A DNA stretch of 64,000 nucleotides from Lacticaseibacillus suibinensis (GTDB taxonomy: Bacteria > Bacillota > Bacilli > Lactobacillales > Lactobacillaceae), in the NCBI RefSeq assembly GCF_003946175.1, contig NZ_RHOK01000005.1:62001-126000 (forward strand). Direction: 5' to 3'. The notes beneath the pieces are model-generated. The model did not search any database. It was not told the origin of the DNA and saw only the letters and a list, made by a program, of their open reading frames with translations. A program made the translations under genes and the position numbers. Shown here piece by piece: positions 1 through 10,724 of the stretch (the stretch's first letter is position 1; the number at the start of each line of letters is the position of its first letter).

Positions 1-14
1 CGATTGGTTGAAAG

Positions 15-380
15 CTAGCTCGCATCAGCCGAAGATAGCGGCTTTTCGATGATGACCAGGTCTTTCACGCGGATTTTCTTATGCAAATCGCCTTCGATTT
101 CGGCTTTGGCCGAGTGGCTGATTTTGAGCGTTTGCGGATCGTCATTGGGCAACAGTTTGCTCAAGACAAAATCGACTTCGGTTTGCTTAATGTTGCGATG
201 TTCATGGGTCATCACAATGTCCAGCTTATCAAACGCTTCAATCGAGTACACATGCACGGAGCCGAGCGTATAGAGACGGAACGTTTTCACATTGCTCTTA
301 CCGTACAGATACCGCATGGTGTAAGGCAAAGACTTGTGCAAACTAAAGTTCAGACGAATCGGATTTTCAATCAATTTCAT
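15..380 (-). CDS. DUF1827 family protein
   Basis: A 121-residue protein of unknown function. The middle part (FRLYTLGSVHVYSIEAF, then IKQTEVDFVLSKLL) resembles the small DUF1827 proteins found in lactobacilli, enterococci and streptococci. That match is from memory of the family. There is no signal peptide or membrane segment, and the C-terminal third is rich in charged residues. An AAAAGGAG Shine-Dalgarno sequence lies about 9 bases before the ATG. It is transcribed in the same direction as groESL, but a strong terminator separates it from groEL, so it is probably its own unit. No function can be assigned. Confidence 0.75.
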   Translation of the reverse strand: MKLIENPIRLNFSLHKSLPYTMRYLYGKSNVKTFRLYTLGSVHVYSIEAFDKLDIVMTHEHRNIKQTEVDFVLSKLLPNDDPQTLKISHSAKAEIEGDLHKKIRVKDLVIIEKPLSSADAS

Positions 381-455
381 ACGAATCAGCTCCTTTTCCC
401 GTTTTATTTTACCACGCTGACCCCTGCCCGCGCATGTCTGACGCCGGCTACAGGC

Positions 456-489
456 AAAAAAACAGTGACTCGCTCATTGCGAGTCACCG
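456..489 (-). terminator. groESL terminator
   Basis: On the minus strand a 9-bp stem, GTGACTCGC with GCGAGTCAC, is followed by a run of seven T. It lies downstream of groEL. A second, smaller hairpin (AAAAGGC with GCCTTTT, 509-526) sits between it and the groEL stop. Confidence 0.9.
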
Positions 490-543
490 TTCTTGATAGT
501 CGCGCTCCAAAAGGCCCGAGCCTTTTGTCGCAGCCTTGTTAGA

Positions 544-2178
<1,635 letters not shown>

Positions 2179-2228
2179 TCACCTCATATATAGTTTAGTT
2201 AATGACTAGCAGGAGCAAAGGTTCTTGC

Positions 2229-2513
2229 TTACTCAACGATGGCCATGATGTCCTTTTCGTGCAGGACCAAGTAATCGTCACCGTCATATTTCACTTCGGA
2301 GCCGGCATACTTATCGTACAGGATCGTGTCGCCTTCCTTGACGCTCAGTGGCAGCCGCTTGCCTTCTGGTGTAACGCCGCCTTCGCCAACGGCCACAATC
2401 TTACCTTGTTGTGGCTTTTGCTTAGCGTTGTTGGCCAGGACGATACCGCCAACGGTTTCTTCCTCGTCTTCAACGACTTTGACGATCACGCGATCTCCTA
2501 ATGGTTTTAACAA
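2229..2513 (-). CDS. groS: 10 kDa co-chaperonin GroES
   Basis: Heptameric lid of the GroEL cage. I place the start at a TTG codon (2511-2513) preceded by GGAGGG with 6-7 bases of spacing. This gives the typical 94-residue protein beginning [13 protein letters not shown] longer reading from an upstream ATG would add six atypical residues and consume the Shine-Dalgarno sequence. The mobile loop (about 16-33, [11 protein letters not shown]) and the conserved C-terminal EKDIMAIVE are present. It is the first gene of the groES-groEL operon. Confidence 0.98.
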   Translation of the reverse strand: MLKPLGDRVIVKVVEDEEETVGGIVLANNAKQKPQQGKIVAVGEGGVTPEGKRLPLSVKEGDTILYDKYAGSEVKYDGDDYLVLHEKDIMAIVE

Positions 2514-2544
2514 AGCGATCCCTCCATACATGTTTAAGTTTGTT

Positions 2545-2571
2545 TTAGCACTCTTATGCCTTAAGTGCTAA
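2545..2571 (-). promoter_or_regulatory. CIRCE operator (HrcA site)
   Basis: TTAGCACTC, nine bases, then AAGTGCTAA. This is the classical HrcA-binding inverted repeat TTAGCACTC-N9-GAGTGCTAA with one mismatch (A for G at 2563). It lies between the groES promoter and the groES start, where HrcA would block transcription at normal temperature. Confidence 0.97.
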
Positions 2572-2582
2572 CTACAATAGAT

Positions 2583-2611
2583 ACTATAACCAGTTTCGGT
2601 TGCGAATGCAA
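2583..2611 (-). promoter_or_regulatory. groESL promoter
   Basis: Minus strand: TTGCAT (2606-2611), a 17-base spacer, then TATAGT (2583-2588), just upstream of the CIRCE element. It has good sigma-A spacing and matches. Confidence 0.85.
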
Positions 2612-2683
2612 CCCTTTTACCCCACTCTGTTATACTTGGTGAAAAGAACGGCTCACACGGGTTCATTGAAGGAGGCACCTTTC

Positions 2684-3313
2684 TTGTCACTGAAAAAACA
2701 TGCTGCACAAATCCTCGGCCTCTACGTGGGGCTGCTAGTGCTATCGCAGTTAGCCCTTGCCTTTTTGCCAGGCCAAGCCGGGCTGTGGCTGATCATCGGC
2801 CTCGGCATCGTGGCAGCAATCTGGGCCTGGCGCTGCGACCGCCAGCTGGTGGTTGCTAACGCCATTGAAACCCCCGGCGTGGCCGGCGCCCAAAGTCGCG
2901 TTATCTGGGGAGTAACCGGCATTGCCATTGTCCTGGTGATCCAGCTGCTCGGCACTTGGCTGGAGAACCTGCTGTTTCACACCGCCGCGCCGACGTTAGC
3001 TCAGGCCACCACCACGCTGCATACCTTGCCGCTTTACGCGCTAGTGCTGATTGTCATCTGGCCGCTACTGGAAGAATTGGCCTTTCGCCGCGTGATTTTT
3101 GGCAATTTGGCCGGCGTCATCGGCACATTCGGCGCCGCGCTGCTGTCTGGCTTACTGTTTGCCTTAGCTACCGACCCGGCACATTGGCTCACCGCCACAT
3201 TGGTCGGCATTGCCTATGCCTATCTGTATCGCCAAACCGGCAGCGTCGAAACCCCGCTGATTGCCCATATTGGCATGCTGGCCTTGACCCTAGGGTACGC
3301 GTTCGTCCATTAA
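2684..3313 (+). CDS. CPBP family intramembrane metalloprotease
   Basis: Membrane protein of the CAAX-protease/bacteriocin-processing (CPBP, Abi) family, 209 residues from a TTG start at 2684. The start is chosen because AAGGAGG lies 8 bases before it. The open frame extends further upstream, but that part overlaps the groES promoter region and looks non-coding. Several hydrophobic helices surround the glutamate motif EELAFR (130-135), with later histidines at 167 and 195 that would complete the metal site. In lactobacilli some relatives act in bacteriocin self-immunity or processing, but no bacteriocin gene is adjacent, so the substrate is unknown. It is monocistronic and divergent from groES. 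Confidence 0.88.
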   Translation: MSLKKHAAQILGLYVGLLVLSQLALAFLPGQAGLWLIIGLGIVAAIWAWRCDRQLVVANAIETPGVAGAQSRVIWGVTGIAIVLVIQLLGTWLENLLFHTAAPTLAQATTTLHTLPLYALVLIVIWPLLEELAFRRVIFGNLAGVIGTFGAALLSGLLFALATDPAHWLTATLVGIAYAYLYRQTGSVETPLIAHIGMLALTLGYAFVH

Positions 3314-3410
3314 CCCTGCAATCATTAAGCCTGCTTTAAATTCGCGAGCAAATTAGTGCGTTTCATCAAAATATTTCTACAATAGAAAAAAACGAAAGCC
3401 GAGGACCCTT

Positions 3411-4487
3411 ATGGATAGTCGCGTTAACCGCCGGAGCAACCGCCCCCGTCGGCCCTTACTCAAAATCTTGTTGCTTATCATCACCACGCTGTTAGTGGGC
3501 GCTGGCGCTTATGGGCTGCGGCTCTATTCCCAAGCTAAGTATGCCGTCGATTCCACTTACCATGGCATCGGCACCGAAGATGGCGACCAAAGTCAAGTGG
3601 CGGCAACCATTAAGGCCAAGAAGCCCTTTGCGATTTTGCTGCTGGGCGTGGATACCGGTGCCTTGGGCCGCAGTGAAACCGGCCGCTCTGACACAATGAT
3701 CGTGGCAGTGGTCAATCCCAAGAAGAAGACCACGACCATGGTTTCCATCCCCCGCGACACGGCAGCGAAGATGATTGGCACCAAGTCGTTCAACATGCAG
3801 AAAATCAATGCCGCTTACGAAATCGGCGGCTCCAAAATGGCGGTGAACACCAGCAGTAGCTTGGTCAACGTGCCGATCAAGTATTACTTAACCGTCAACA
3901 TGGGCGCCTTGGAAAAAATCGTTGATGCGGTGGGCGGCGTTGACGTCAATGTCGCGTTCTCCTGGTCGGACCCTAAAGTCGGCAATTACAAGTTCACCAA
4001 AGGCAAAATGCATCTGAATGGTGCCGAAGCTTTGGCTTACGCTCGCATGCGTCATCAAGATCCTAAAGGTGACTATGGCCGTCAAGAACGCCAGCAACAA
4101 GTGATCAAAGCCATTGTTAAAAAGGCCCTGTCCACCGACACCTTGAAGAACTTCGATAAGCTGCTGAAAACCGTTTCGAGCAACATGCGCACCAACTTGT
4201 CCTTTAACGACATGATGGCACTGGCCACGAACTATCGCAGTGCGGCCAAAAAGATTACTTCCACCACCCTGCAAGGGCATGACGCTTGGGTTTATCCTGG
4301 GCCTTCGTCTTACCAGATTCCATCTACCACCGAACTGCAGCGCGTTTCTGATCTCCTGCGCACGGCACTGGGCCTGCAAACTGAAACCCTGACCAACCAG
4401 AACGTCCGCGAAAACAATGCCAATACCAATTTCAATTTTGACAATGCCACGGCCCAAACCTACGTGCTATATAATCCGGATCTATAA
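3411..4487 (+). CDS. LytR-CpsA-Psr (LCP) family transferase
   Basis: Membrane-anchored enzyme of 358 residues. LCP proteins transfer undecaprenyl-pyrophosphate-linked glycopolymers (teichoic acid, capsule) onto peptidoglycan at the outer face of the membrane. A basic N-terminus and one membrane helix (about 17-36) precede the LCP domain. Visible signature residues include LLLGVD (76-81), GRSDT (91-95) and SIPRDT (112-117), which hold the pyrophosphate-binding Asp and Arg residues. The C-terminal 40 residues are Asn/Thr-rich and probably disordered. The gene is followed directly by a terminator, so it is monocistronic. The exact polymer cannot be told. Confidence 0.94.
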   Translation: MDSRVNRRSNRPRRPLLKILLLIITTLLVGAGAYGLRLYSQAKYAVDSTYHGIGTEDGDQSQVAATIKAKKPFAILLLGVDTGALGRSETGRSDTMIVAVVNPKKKTTTMVSIPRDTAAKMIGTKSFNMQKINAAYEIGGSKMAVNTSSSLVNVPIKYYLTVNMGALEKIVDAVGGVDVNVAFSWSDPKVGNYKFTKGKMHLNGAEALAYARMRHQDPKGDYGRQERQQQVIKAIVKKALSTDTLKNFDKLLKTVSSNMRTNLSFNDMMALATNYRSAAKKITSTTLQGHDAWVYPGPSSYQIPSTTELQRVSDLLRTALGLQTETLTNQNVRENNANTNFNFDNATAQTYVLYNPDL

Positions 4488-4491
4488 GGCT

Positions 4492-4517
4492 AAGCCCGCC
4501 AGCGTGCGGGCTTTTTT
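4492..4517 (+). terminator. terminator after the LCP gene
   Basis: AAGCCCGC and GCGGGCTT form an 8-bp stem with a 6-base loop, followed by TTTTTT. Confidence 0.92.
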
Positions 4518-4556
4518 GTCATCACGCACGACCCCCTAGATTAAAAGGAGCAAACC

Positions 4557-5087
4557 ATGGCACGACTGCAGGCCCATCGGAAAATGCTATCGATTATCAC
4601 AGCAGTGACCTCTCTGGTTTTACTGGAGTTGACCTTACTCACGGTCATTCCCTTGCCTTTTCCGACCCCGGATATCACCTCAACAGAGCAGATTATGACT
4701 TTTCAATGGGCGCCGAGGCTGGGCACGGCAGCGTTTGTGGCACTAGCCGGCTCGCTACTGCTGTTCTTTCTCAGCCTTACCTTGTTTCGGCCCCGACTAG
4801 CGAAAGCGACAGGTTTCGCTGGGGTCATATTAACCCTCGCGCTGACCCTGATGCTTACCCCGACACTGACAAGCTTTGATGGCGTCGTCACGGGCAACGA
4901 TTTCTCAACGATCACGGTCAAACTAACCGATGCACATATGACAGGCAAAGTGTTCAGTTTGGAGCAGCCGGGCAAGACCCGACCGGCGAATTTGTCGATT
5001 GGCACCCCTGTCACGGTCAAAACCTGGATTATCTTTCCCGTTTTTAAGCACTCATCATTCCAGCCTCGAGCGATTATGGTGAGATAA
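4557..5087 (+). CDS. small membrane protein, unknown function
   Basis: A 176-residue protein that I do not recognise. An AAAGGAG lies 7 bases before the ATG. Three hydrophobic stretches (about 10-34, 57-77 and 84-103) indicate a membrane protein. The remaining 70 residues (from about TSFDGVV) are beta-rich and read like a small OB-like or extracytoplasmic domain, where TVKLTDAHMTGKVFSL suggests a strand-turn-strand. This last point is inference. It is monocistronic, between the LCP terminator and the convergent rex terminator. No function is offered. Confidence 0.7.
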   Translation: MARLQAHRKMLSIITAVTSLVLLELTLLTVIPLPFPTPDITSTEQIMTFQWAPRLGTAAFVALAGSLLLFFLSLTLFRPRLAKATGFAGVILTLALTLMLTPTLTSFDGVVTGNDFSTITVKLTDAHMTGKVFSLEQPGKTRPANLSIGTPVTVKTWIIFPVFKHSSFQPRAIMVR

Positions 5088-5161
5088 CCGGCCACCAGCC
5101 TAGCCTTCATGGCAAAGCGGCGGGCTCGATTGGAATGGCTCTTGGTTGGCATCGGGATTCA

Positions 5162-5188
5162 AAAACGACCCGCTAAACGGGTCGTTTT
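5162..5188. terminator. bidirectional terminator (rex / membrane protein)
   Basis: AAAACGACCCG, five bases, CGGGTCGTTTT: a perfect 11-bp stem with A and T tracts on both sides. It serves rex on the minus strand and the convergent small membrane-protein gene on the plus strand. Confidence 0.9.
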
Positions 5189-5194
5189 GTTGGC

Positions 5195-5860
5195 TTATTC
5201 AATATCGTCTTCGTCTGTATCCTTCAGGGTTGGGCCGTAGTGATCCAGGAAGTAAATCAGGGTCTGCAGTTCGGTCGCCAAATCGACGTTTTGCACCCGC
5301 ACATAACTTGGCACCGAAATCCGCAGCGGCGTGAAGTTCATGATGCCTTTGATGCCAGCCGCCACCAGGTTATCGGTGATGCCTTGTGCCGCATCGGTTG
5401 GCACCGTCAAAATGACGATTTCGATTTGTTGCTCCTTGAGCTGTTTCACCAGTTCAGACATCGGATAAATCGGCACGCCACTTTGGATGGTGCCAGCCAG
5501 CGCTGGATTGACGTCAAACCCAGCCGAAATACGGATGTTATTCGCCTGACGGAAGTTGTAATTCAACAGCGCGTGGCCTAGATTCCCCACCCCAACCAAA
5601 GCGACGTTGGTGAGGCGGTCTTGATTCAGGATTTTTTTAAAAAACTTCAGTAGGTCCATGACATCGTAGCCATAGCCCCGTTTGCCCAACGCCCCAAAGT
5701 AGGAGAAGTCGCGGCGAATGGTCGCGGAATCCACTTTGACGGCTTCGGAAAGTTCGGTTGATGACACTTTGGTCGTCCCGGAATTGGCGAGAAAGTTCAG
5801 GTACCGGTAGTAAAGCGGCAGGCGCTTTGCCGTTGCCTTGGGAATAATGGTTTCAGCCAT
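5195..5860 (-). CDS. rex: redox-sensing transcriptional repressor Rex
   Basis: NADH/NAD+-responsive repressor of fermentation and respiration genes. The start is the ATG giving [10 protein letters not shown], with AGGAGG 9 bases upstream. This yields 221 residues, close to the usual 210-220. The N-terminal winged helix (about 1-80) contains [12 protein letters not shown], typical of Rex DNA binding. The Rossmann dinucleotide motif GVGNLG is at 90-95. The C-terminus is a strongly acidic tail (DTDEDDIE). It is monocistronic. Candidate operators for it are seen at the EET genes near 43.3-43.5 kb in this window. Confidence 0.97.
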   Translation of the reverse strand: MAETIIPKATAKRLPLYYRYLNFLANSGTTKVSSTELSEAVKVDSATIRRDFSYFGALGKRGYGYDVMDLLKFFKKILNQDRLTNVALVGVGNLGHALLNYNFRQANNIRISAGFDVNPALAGTIQSGVPIYPMSELVKQLKEQQIEIVILTVPTDAAQGITDNLVAAGIKGIMNFTPLRISVPSYVRVQNVDLATELQTLIYFLDHYGPTLKDTDEDDIE

Positions 5861-6015
5861 ATGATGAATCCTCCTCGATCTCTGCCGCATTACTTTGTGA
5901 AATATACGGCATGCTTTCTATTTGATAGTAACTGCTTTTTCCTTTGGAAGCAAGCAAAGTCGCTTTGCTTGTTCAATTTATTTCACGAACCCAGGCCGGG
6001 CGCAGTGGCGCAATA

Positions 6016-6024
6016 TGGTACACT
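6016..6024 (+). promoter_or_regulatory. extended -10 promoter element
   Basis: TGG followed by TACACT reads as a TGn-extended -10 box about 50 bases before the ABC-F start. No convincing -35 is seen, as is usual for extended -10 promoters. Confidence 0.45.
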
Positions 6025-6074
6025 GGAGCTATGTATGCTTGCTGCAGCAAGCGCAACGACAGGAGGTTCCACGC

Positions 6075-8015
6075 ATGATTATCATGCAAGCTCAAGGAGT
6101 CGGCCGCACCTTCAACGGCAACGACCTATTCACCGGCATCAATCTCGAGGTCCAAACCGGCGCCCGCATCGGCCTGGTGGGCCCCAATGGCGTCGGCAAA
6201 ACCACGCTATTAGAGATTCTCGCCGGCCTTAATCCCCCAGATGACGGCCAGGTGACGTTGGCACATGACGTTTCGATTGGCTATCAGGCCCAGGATTCAG
6301 GGCTAGATTCTGACCGCGGGATTTTTGATGAAATGCTGACGGTGTTCACGCCGCTGATCAAGATGGAGCAGCGGATGCATGAGTTAGAAGCCAAAATCGC
6401 TGATCCCGCCCTGGCCAAGGATCAGGCGGCCTTTGACCAAACCATGGCGCAATATGATCAAATTCAGCATGACTTCCAGGCGGCTAACGGCTATGGCTAC
6501 CGCGCTGAAATTCGCGGGGTGCTGCATGGCTTCCAGTTCCCGGAATCCGTGTTCGACCATAAAATCAAAACCCTTTCCGGCGGCGAACGCGCCCGCCTCG
6601 CGCTGGCCAAGTTGCTGCTGGAAAAGCACGACCTGCTGATTTTAGACGAGCCCACCAACCACTTGGATATCGATACCCTGACCTGGCTGGAAGGTTATTT
6701 AAAAGGCTACAGCGGTGCGATTTTAACGGTCAGCCATGACCAGTACTTCCTCGATCATGTTGTGTCCGAGATTTATGAATTGACGGCGACCATGACCATC
6801 CACTACACCACCAATTACACCGGCTACCTCAAGCAAAAGGCCGACAACAAAGCGCTGGCGTGGAAGGCCTACAATAAGCAGCAAGAGGAAATTCAGAAGC
6901 TGCAAGAATTCGTCGACAAGAACATTGTCCGCGCTAGCACGACGAAGCAGGCACAGGCCCGGCGCAAGCAGCTGGAGAAAATGGTGCGACTGCCGCGCCC
7001 TAGTGGCGCCGAGAAAACCGTCCACTTCCGCTTCTCCGCAGAAAAAACCAGTGGCAACGAGGTGCTCAAGGTGCAAACCGCCACGGTGGGCTACGAACCC
7101 AGTGCCCCAATGGCTGGCCCGATTTCGTTTCAGGTCAACAAAGGTGACCGCATCGCCGTGATTGGTCCCAATGGCGTCGGCAAGTCGACACTGCTGAAAA
7201 GTGTGCTCGGCCAAATTCCATTTCTGGCTGGCTCGGCCAAGTTCGGCACCAATGTCACCACCGGTTACTATGACCAGGACCAGCATCAGCTCCACTGGGA
7301 CAAAACCGTCATCAACGAAATCTGGGATGAGCATCCCTTGATGACCGAGCAAAGCGTCCGCGCTGCCTTGGCCGCCTTCTTATTTGATGCCAACGATATC
7401 GAAAAACGCGTCGGTGATTTGTCCGGTGGGCAAAAAGCCCGACTGGAATTAACCAAGCTGTCACTCAAGCATGACAACTTCCTGATTTTGGATGAACCGA
7501 CCAACCACTTGGATATCAACTCCAAGGAAGTGCTAGAGGACGCACTGGCTGATTTTGACGGTACCGTGCTGTTCGTTTCCCATGACCGGTACTTCATCAA
7601 CGAGCTGGCCACCAGCATTGTGGCCATCAGTCCTGACGGCTCGGATCTCTACTTGGGTAACTGGGATTACTACCAGGAAAAGCTGGCTGAAGTTGAAGCC
7701 GCTAAGGCCGAACAAGCTGGCCCTGAAGCAACGCCAACCGCCAGTGGCGCCGCCGTCGACTACCAACAAAGCAAGCAAAATCAGCGTGAAGTCCGCAAAC
7801 TGCAACGCGAAGTCGAGAAGCTGGAAACCCAGCTCGATGATCTCGCCCAAGCGGCCACCGACATTCAGACTGCCATGACCGCCCCAGCAGCGCTTAGTGA
7901 TTACGTCGAAATGCAAAAGCTGCAAGCCAAGCTGGAAGCCAACCAAAAAGCCACCAGCGACACCGAAGAAGCTTGGGCTGAAGCCAGCCAAAAGCTCGAA
8001 GATCTGGAAAGTTAG
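6075..8015 (+). CDS. ABC-F family ATPase (YdiF/Uup-like)
   Basis: Soluble twin-ATPase protein of 646 residues that acts on ribosomes in the ABC-F family; there is no membrane domain. The ATG at 6075 is chosen because AGGAGG lies 8 bases before it. The first cassette has Walker A GPNGVGKTT (36-44), signature LSGGERARLALAK and Walker B LLILDEPTNHLD. The second repeats GPNGVGKST, LSGGQKARLELTK and FLILDEPTNHLD. Between them lies the P-site tRNA interaction motif linker, rich in Lys, Arg and Gln (KQAQARRKQLEKM). A C-terminal coiled coil (about 560-646) follows. This layout fits housekeeping YdiF/Uup better than the short antibiotic-protection types. Resistance cannot be inferred. Confidence 0.93.
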   Translation: MIIMQAQGVGRTFNGNDLFTGINLEVQTGARIGLVGPNGVGKTTLLEILAGLNPPDDGQVTLAHDVSIGYQAQDSGLDSDRGIFDEMLTVFTPLIKMEQRMHELEAKIADPALAKDQAAFDQTMAQYDQIQHDFQAANGYGYRAEIRGVLHGFQFPESVFDHKIKTLSGGERARLALAKLLLEKHDLLILDEPTNHLDIDTLTWLEGYLKGYSGAILTVSHDQYFLDHVVSEIYELTATMTIHYTTNYTGYLKQKADNKALAWKAYNKQQEEIQKLQEFVDKNIVRASTTKQAQARRKQLEKMVRLPRPSGAEKTVHFRFSAEKTSGNEVLKVQTATVGYEPSAPMAGPISFQVNKGDRIAVIGPNGVGKSTLLKSVLGQIPFLAGSAKFGTNVTTGYYDQDQHQLHWDKTVINEIWDEHPLMTEQSVRAALAAFLFDANDIEKRVGDLSGGQKARLELTKLSLKHDNFLILDEPTNHLDINSKEVLEDALADFDGTVLFVSHDRYFINELATSIVAISPDGSDLYLGNWDYYQEKLAEVEAAKAEQAGPEATPTASGAAVDYQQSKQNQREVRKLQREVEKLETQLDDLAQAATDIQTAMTAPAALSDYVEMQKLQAKLEANQKATSDTEEAWAEASQKLEDLES

Positions 8016-8032
8016 GCATTCACAGGCAAGCG

Positions 8033-8068
8033 AAAGGCCGTTCTCCCCAAGCGGGAAAACGGCCTTTT
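8033..8068. terminator. bidirectional terminator (ABC-F / tsaD)
   Basis: AAAGGCCGTT and AACGGCCTTTT form a long stem whose loop region can also pair (CCCC with GGG). It sits between two convergent stop codons. Confidence 0.85.
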
Positions 8069-8070
8069 GG

Positions 8071-9093
8071 TTAGGCGCGGGCAAAGTTTAAGTTAGGCAC
8101 GGCGTTAAGCGTTTCATCAGCGAAATGCTGCTTGGCTAGCTCGATATGCGCAGCAGCACCAATCATCGCGGCGTTATCGCCGGTCAGCCGGACCGGTGGA
8201 ATCACCACATCCACCTCAGGAAACTGAGTCGCCAGCGCGGCCGTCATTGCTTCGCGCAGGCCCTGGTTGGCCGCCACACCCCCAGCAATCACCAGCTGTG
8301 AAACTGGATGCTCACGCAGAGCTTGCATGGTTTTGTCCACCAGCACATCCACCACCGCCGCTTGGAAACTGGCAGCGAGGTCATTGCGGTCTAAGGTTTC
8401 GCCGAGTTGATCGGCGTGGTGCACGGTGTTGATAAACGCCGACTTCAAACCACTAAAGGAAAAGTCCAAGTTGGCTTCCCCATCCATCGCGCGGGGAAAG
8501 TGGAACGTATCGTGCCCCAAATGGGCCAAGCGGTCGACTTCCTTACCGGCCGGATAAGTGATGCCCAGCACCCGACCGATTTTGTCGTAAGCCTCACCGG
8601 CGGCATCGTCGCGGGTTTCGCCAATAATGGCAAACTCCCCTGGCGCGGTCACCATCACCAGTTCGGTGTGACCGCCCGACACCATCAGCGCCAGCAGCGG
8701 ATAGACCAGCGGCTTCACAAACCGCGCCGCATAAATATGGCCAGCCATGTGGTTCACCGGAATCAGGGGCAAATGGTGCGCATAAGCTACCGTTTTGGCG
8801 GCAGTAACCCCAATCAGCAAGGAGCCGACTAGCCCTGGCCCATAGGTCACCGCCACGGCAGTCAGGTCCGCATAAGTGACCTTGGCTTCTGCCAAGGCGA
8901 GATTGATGCAGTCAGTAATCTGCTCCACATGATGGCGGCTGGCCACTTCTGGCACCACGCCGCCGAAGCGTTTGTGGGAGTTGATTTGGGTCGCAATGAT
9001 GTTGCTCAAAATCGTGACGCCATTTTCCACCACTGCTACCGAGGTTTCGTCGCAGCTGCTTTCAAAAGCTAAAATTAGTTCGCGCTCGCTCAT
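8071..9093 (-). CDS. tsaD: tRNA N6-adenosine threonylcarbamoyltransferase TsaD
   Basis: Catalytic subunit of the complex that transfers threonylcarbamoyl to A37 of ANN-decoding tRNAs, giving t6A. The 340 residues show the ASKHA-fold start [15 protein letters not shown], the metal-binding pair NHMAGH (His115, His119), the VSGGHTEL loop and [10 protein letters not shown] near the C-terminus. It is the last gene of the tsaB-rimI-tsaD operon, 12 bases after rimI. Its partner TsaB is encoded in the same operon. TsaE and TsaC are not in the window. Confidence 0.98.
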   Translation of the reverse strand: MSERELILAFESSCDETSVAVVENGVTILSNIIATQINSHKRFGGVVPEVASRHHVEQITDCINLALAEAKVTYADLTAVAVTYGPGLVGSLLIGVTAAKTVAYAHHLPLIPVNHMAGHIYAARFVKPLVYPLLALMVSGGHTELVMVTAPGEFAIIGETRDDAAGEAYDKIGRVLGITYPAGKEVDRLAHLGHDTFHFPRAMDGEANLDFSFSGLKSAFINTVHHADQLGETLDRNDLAASFQAAVVDVLVDKTMQALREHPVSQLVIAGGVAANQGLREAMTAALATQFPEVDVVIPPVRLTGDNAAMIGAAAHIELAKQHFADETLNAVPNLNFARA

Positions 9094-9105
9094 CGTTGTT
9101 CCTTT

Positions 9106-9639
9106 CTAATCTAACGGCTTGGTCATGTCCATCGCATCCGCATGCGTGGCAATGTAATAACCTTTTTTGATGGCGCCGTCGGTAAAGCCCAATTTATGAT
9201 ACAAATTCTGCGCCACCAGATTGTCGGTGCGCACTTCCAGCGTCATTTTGGCGCTGCCGAGTTCATAAGCCTTGGCCAGCATCACCTGCATCAGTGCTTC
9301 GCCAATGCCTTGACCTTGATTAGCCGGCGCCACGGCGATATTGGTGATATGCGCCTCATCTTTGCCGAACCAGCAGCCGACGAAGGCCACCATGACCCCA
9401 TTGGCGGTCAGCACCAGATACAAATTACGCTGCACCTTCCGCAATTCGGATAAAAACGCGATCCGATCCCACGGGGTATCGTGGTAAATGGCTTTTTCAA
9501 TCGTCAACGCCTCATCGATATCGAGGTTGGTCATACGGCGCAATTCAAACTGGCGGCCTTTGATGACCAAAGGCTGCGCCGGAAATCTTAATTCAGTGGG
9601 TGGTTCATGGTCGAACCATTGCTTAAACTTTCTCAACAT
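9106..9639 (-). CDS. rimI: ribosomal protein bS18 N-acetyltransferase RimI
   Basis: GNAT-family acetyltransferase named for acetylating the S18 N-terminus. The acetyl-CoA binding loop NQGQGIGEALMQ, preceded by the strand ITNIAVAP, is clear, as is the C-terminal NLYHKLGFTDGAIKKGYY. I prefer the ATG at 9639 (MLRKFKQWFD), with AAGGGG at longer than ideal spacing (about 11). An upstream ATG at 9663 would add eight residues inside tsaB. Either start overlaps the end of tsaB, so translation is coupled. A 177-residue product is slightly longer than E. coli RimI because of about 25 extra N-terminal residues. Confidence 0.9.
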   Translation of the reverse strand: MLRKFKQWFDHEPPTELRFPAQPLVIKGRQFELRRMTNLDIDEALTIEKAIYHDTPWDRIAFLSELRKVQRNLYLVLTANGVMVAFVGCWFGKDEAHITNIAVAPANQGQGIGEALMQVMLAKAYELGSAKMTLEVRTDNLVAQNLYHKLGFTDGAIKKGYYIATHADAMDMTKPLD

Positions 9640-10345
9640 AAGGTGCGTGCCCCTTATCGTCATGGGTCTTCAGCCAGTTTGTTTCCGCCTCAGTCAGCCG
9701 CAAATAACGCGGGACAAAGGTGGCCGGTGGCACCGGCGCCGCATGTTGGCCCAGCAGCGCCAAGCGGCCTGCTTGCGGCAGGGCCGATACGGCATCAACA
9801 AAATGAGCTTGGGCGCCAAGCCGCGCTTTGATCGCGTCGCGGAACTTGGCCACATCGCCGCCAATGAAGGTGACCGGCTGCTTCAGCAAGGCCAGCTCGG
9901 CCAGCAGTTGATCCAGAGCGACGTGCCGATCGGCGGCCACGTTGATGAGCGCCCCGTCCAGCCATTGGTACATGCCGGCAAACACGTTCTGGCGCCGGGC
10001 GTCCATCAGCGGCACGATGAGGTCTTTGGTCCGCAGTGCCCCCGCTGCCAGCGTGGCCAGGCTGGAGATGCCGACCAGCTCTAGCTGCAAGGTGTCAGCT
10101 AGCGTTTTAGCGGTGGTCACAGCGATGCGCAAACCGGTGTAGGAGCCTGGGCCGTCAGCGACCACCACGCGGTCCAAAGCTTCAGGCGTCAAGGCGCTAA
10201 GCTGGAGCAGGTGGTCAATGGTCGGCAGCAGCTGTTCGCTGTGCGTCTTTTTGCGGTTCAGGGTCATTTCTGCGAGCACTTGCCCGTCCACCATCACTGC
10301 AACGCTCATTGCCTGGTTGGACGTGTCCAGCGCCAGAATCTTCAT
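9623..10345 (-). CDS. tsaB: t6A biosynthesis dimerization protein TsaB
   Basis: Inactive TsaD paralogue that scaffolds the TsaD-TsaB-TsaE complex. The 240 residues begin MKILALDTSNQAMSVAV and contain VVADGPGSYTGLRIAVTTAK, the most conserved TsaB segment. They lack the His-x3-His metal site of TsaD. It is the first gene of the tsaB-rimI-tsaD operon and overlaps rimI. The C-terminal 30 residues (TFVPRYLRLTEAE) match the usual TsaB end. Confidence 0.96.
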   Translation of the reverse strand: MKILALDTSNQAMSVAVMVDGQVLAEMTLNRKKTHSEQLLPTIDHLLQLSALTPEALDRVVVADGPGSYTGLRIAVTTAKTLADTLQLELVGISSLATLAAGALRTKDLIVPLMDARRQNVFAGMYQWLDGALINVAADRHVALDQLLAELALLKQPVTFIGGDVAKFRDAIKARLGAQAHFVDAVSALPQAGRLALLGQHAAPVPPATFVPRYLRLTEAETNWLKTHDDKGHAPYVEKV

Positions 10346-10417
10346 CTTGTCGGCCTCCGTTTCTAATGGTTCCTATTCTACCATTGTCGTTGAAAATTGG
10401 AAAAGTTGGGGTTAAGA

Positions 10418-10591
10418 GTTAACTGCCGGGTCGGCCAGCCTCCGCCGCTAGGGGCTGGAACGTGGTGGCCAGCGCTTCGAGCCTCGCGTTGCGAGTCTTG
10501 AAGTCGCGGCTTGTTCTAAGCCAACAAGTTGGCTAAGAACAATTTCACCACTGAGCCCCTAGCGGCTCCGGCTGGCCGGCGCTACGTTAAC
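10418..10591. repeat. branched inverted repeat, family 1 copy a
   Basis: A gene-free gap between folT and tsaB holds a folded element of about 174 bases bounded by GTTAAC at both ends. The outer arms are GGCCAGCC (10433-10440) and GGCTGGCC (10570-10577). The next paired block is CCGCTAGGGGCT with AGCCCCTAGCGG, then GTGGTG with CACCAC. Inside are two hairpins: one around CTCGC/GCGAG and one TTGTTCT..GCCAAC/GTTGGC..AGAACAA. A second copy lies at 37166-37320 with different but still complementary outer arms. The rest of the gap (10592-10680) shows nothing. Confidence 0.85.
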
Positions 10592-10682
10592 GTTATCGCA
10601 CCCCTATCGCTTGTAGCTGAAGGATTCCCAACAGGATTTGCCGATCATCATTTGTAACATGAAGGACTTTACCTCACCCATC

Positions 10683-10712
10683 AAAAAAGAGGCCAGTTGT
10701 TCTGGCCTCTTC
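10683..10712 (-). terminator. folT terminator
   Basis: Minus strand AAGAGGCCAG, five bases, CTGGCCTCTT, then a T run. Confidence 0.9.
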
Positions 10713-10724
10713 GACTTTCATACC

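Noticed and set aside
2600-2683. N-terminal extension of the CPBP protein
   Set aside because: It would overlap the groES promoter, and the TTG at 2684 has a much better ribosome site.
5895-5990. Rex half-sites TTGTGAAATA (5895-5904) and ATTTCACGA (5979-5987) upstream of rex
   Set aside because: Each has only one good half, and the halves are about 75 bases apart with no proper partner. This is too weak to call autoregulation.
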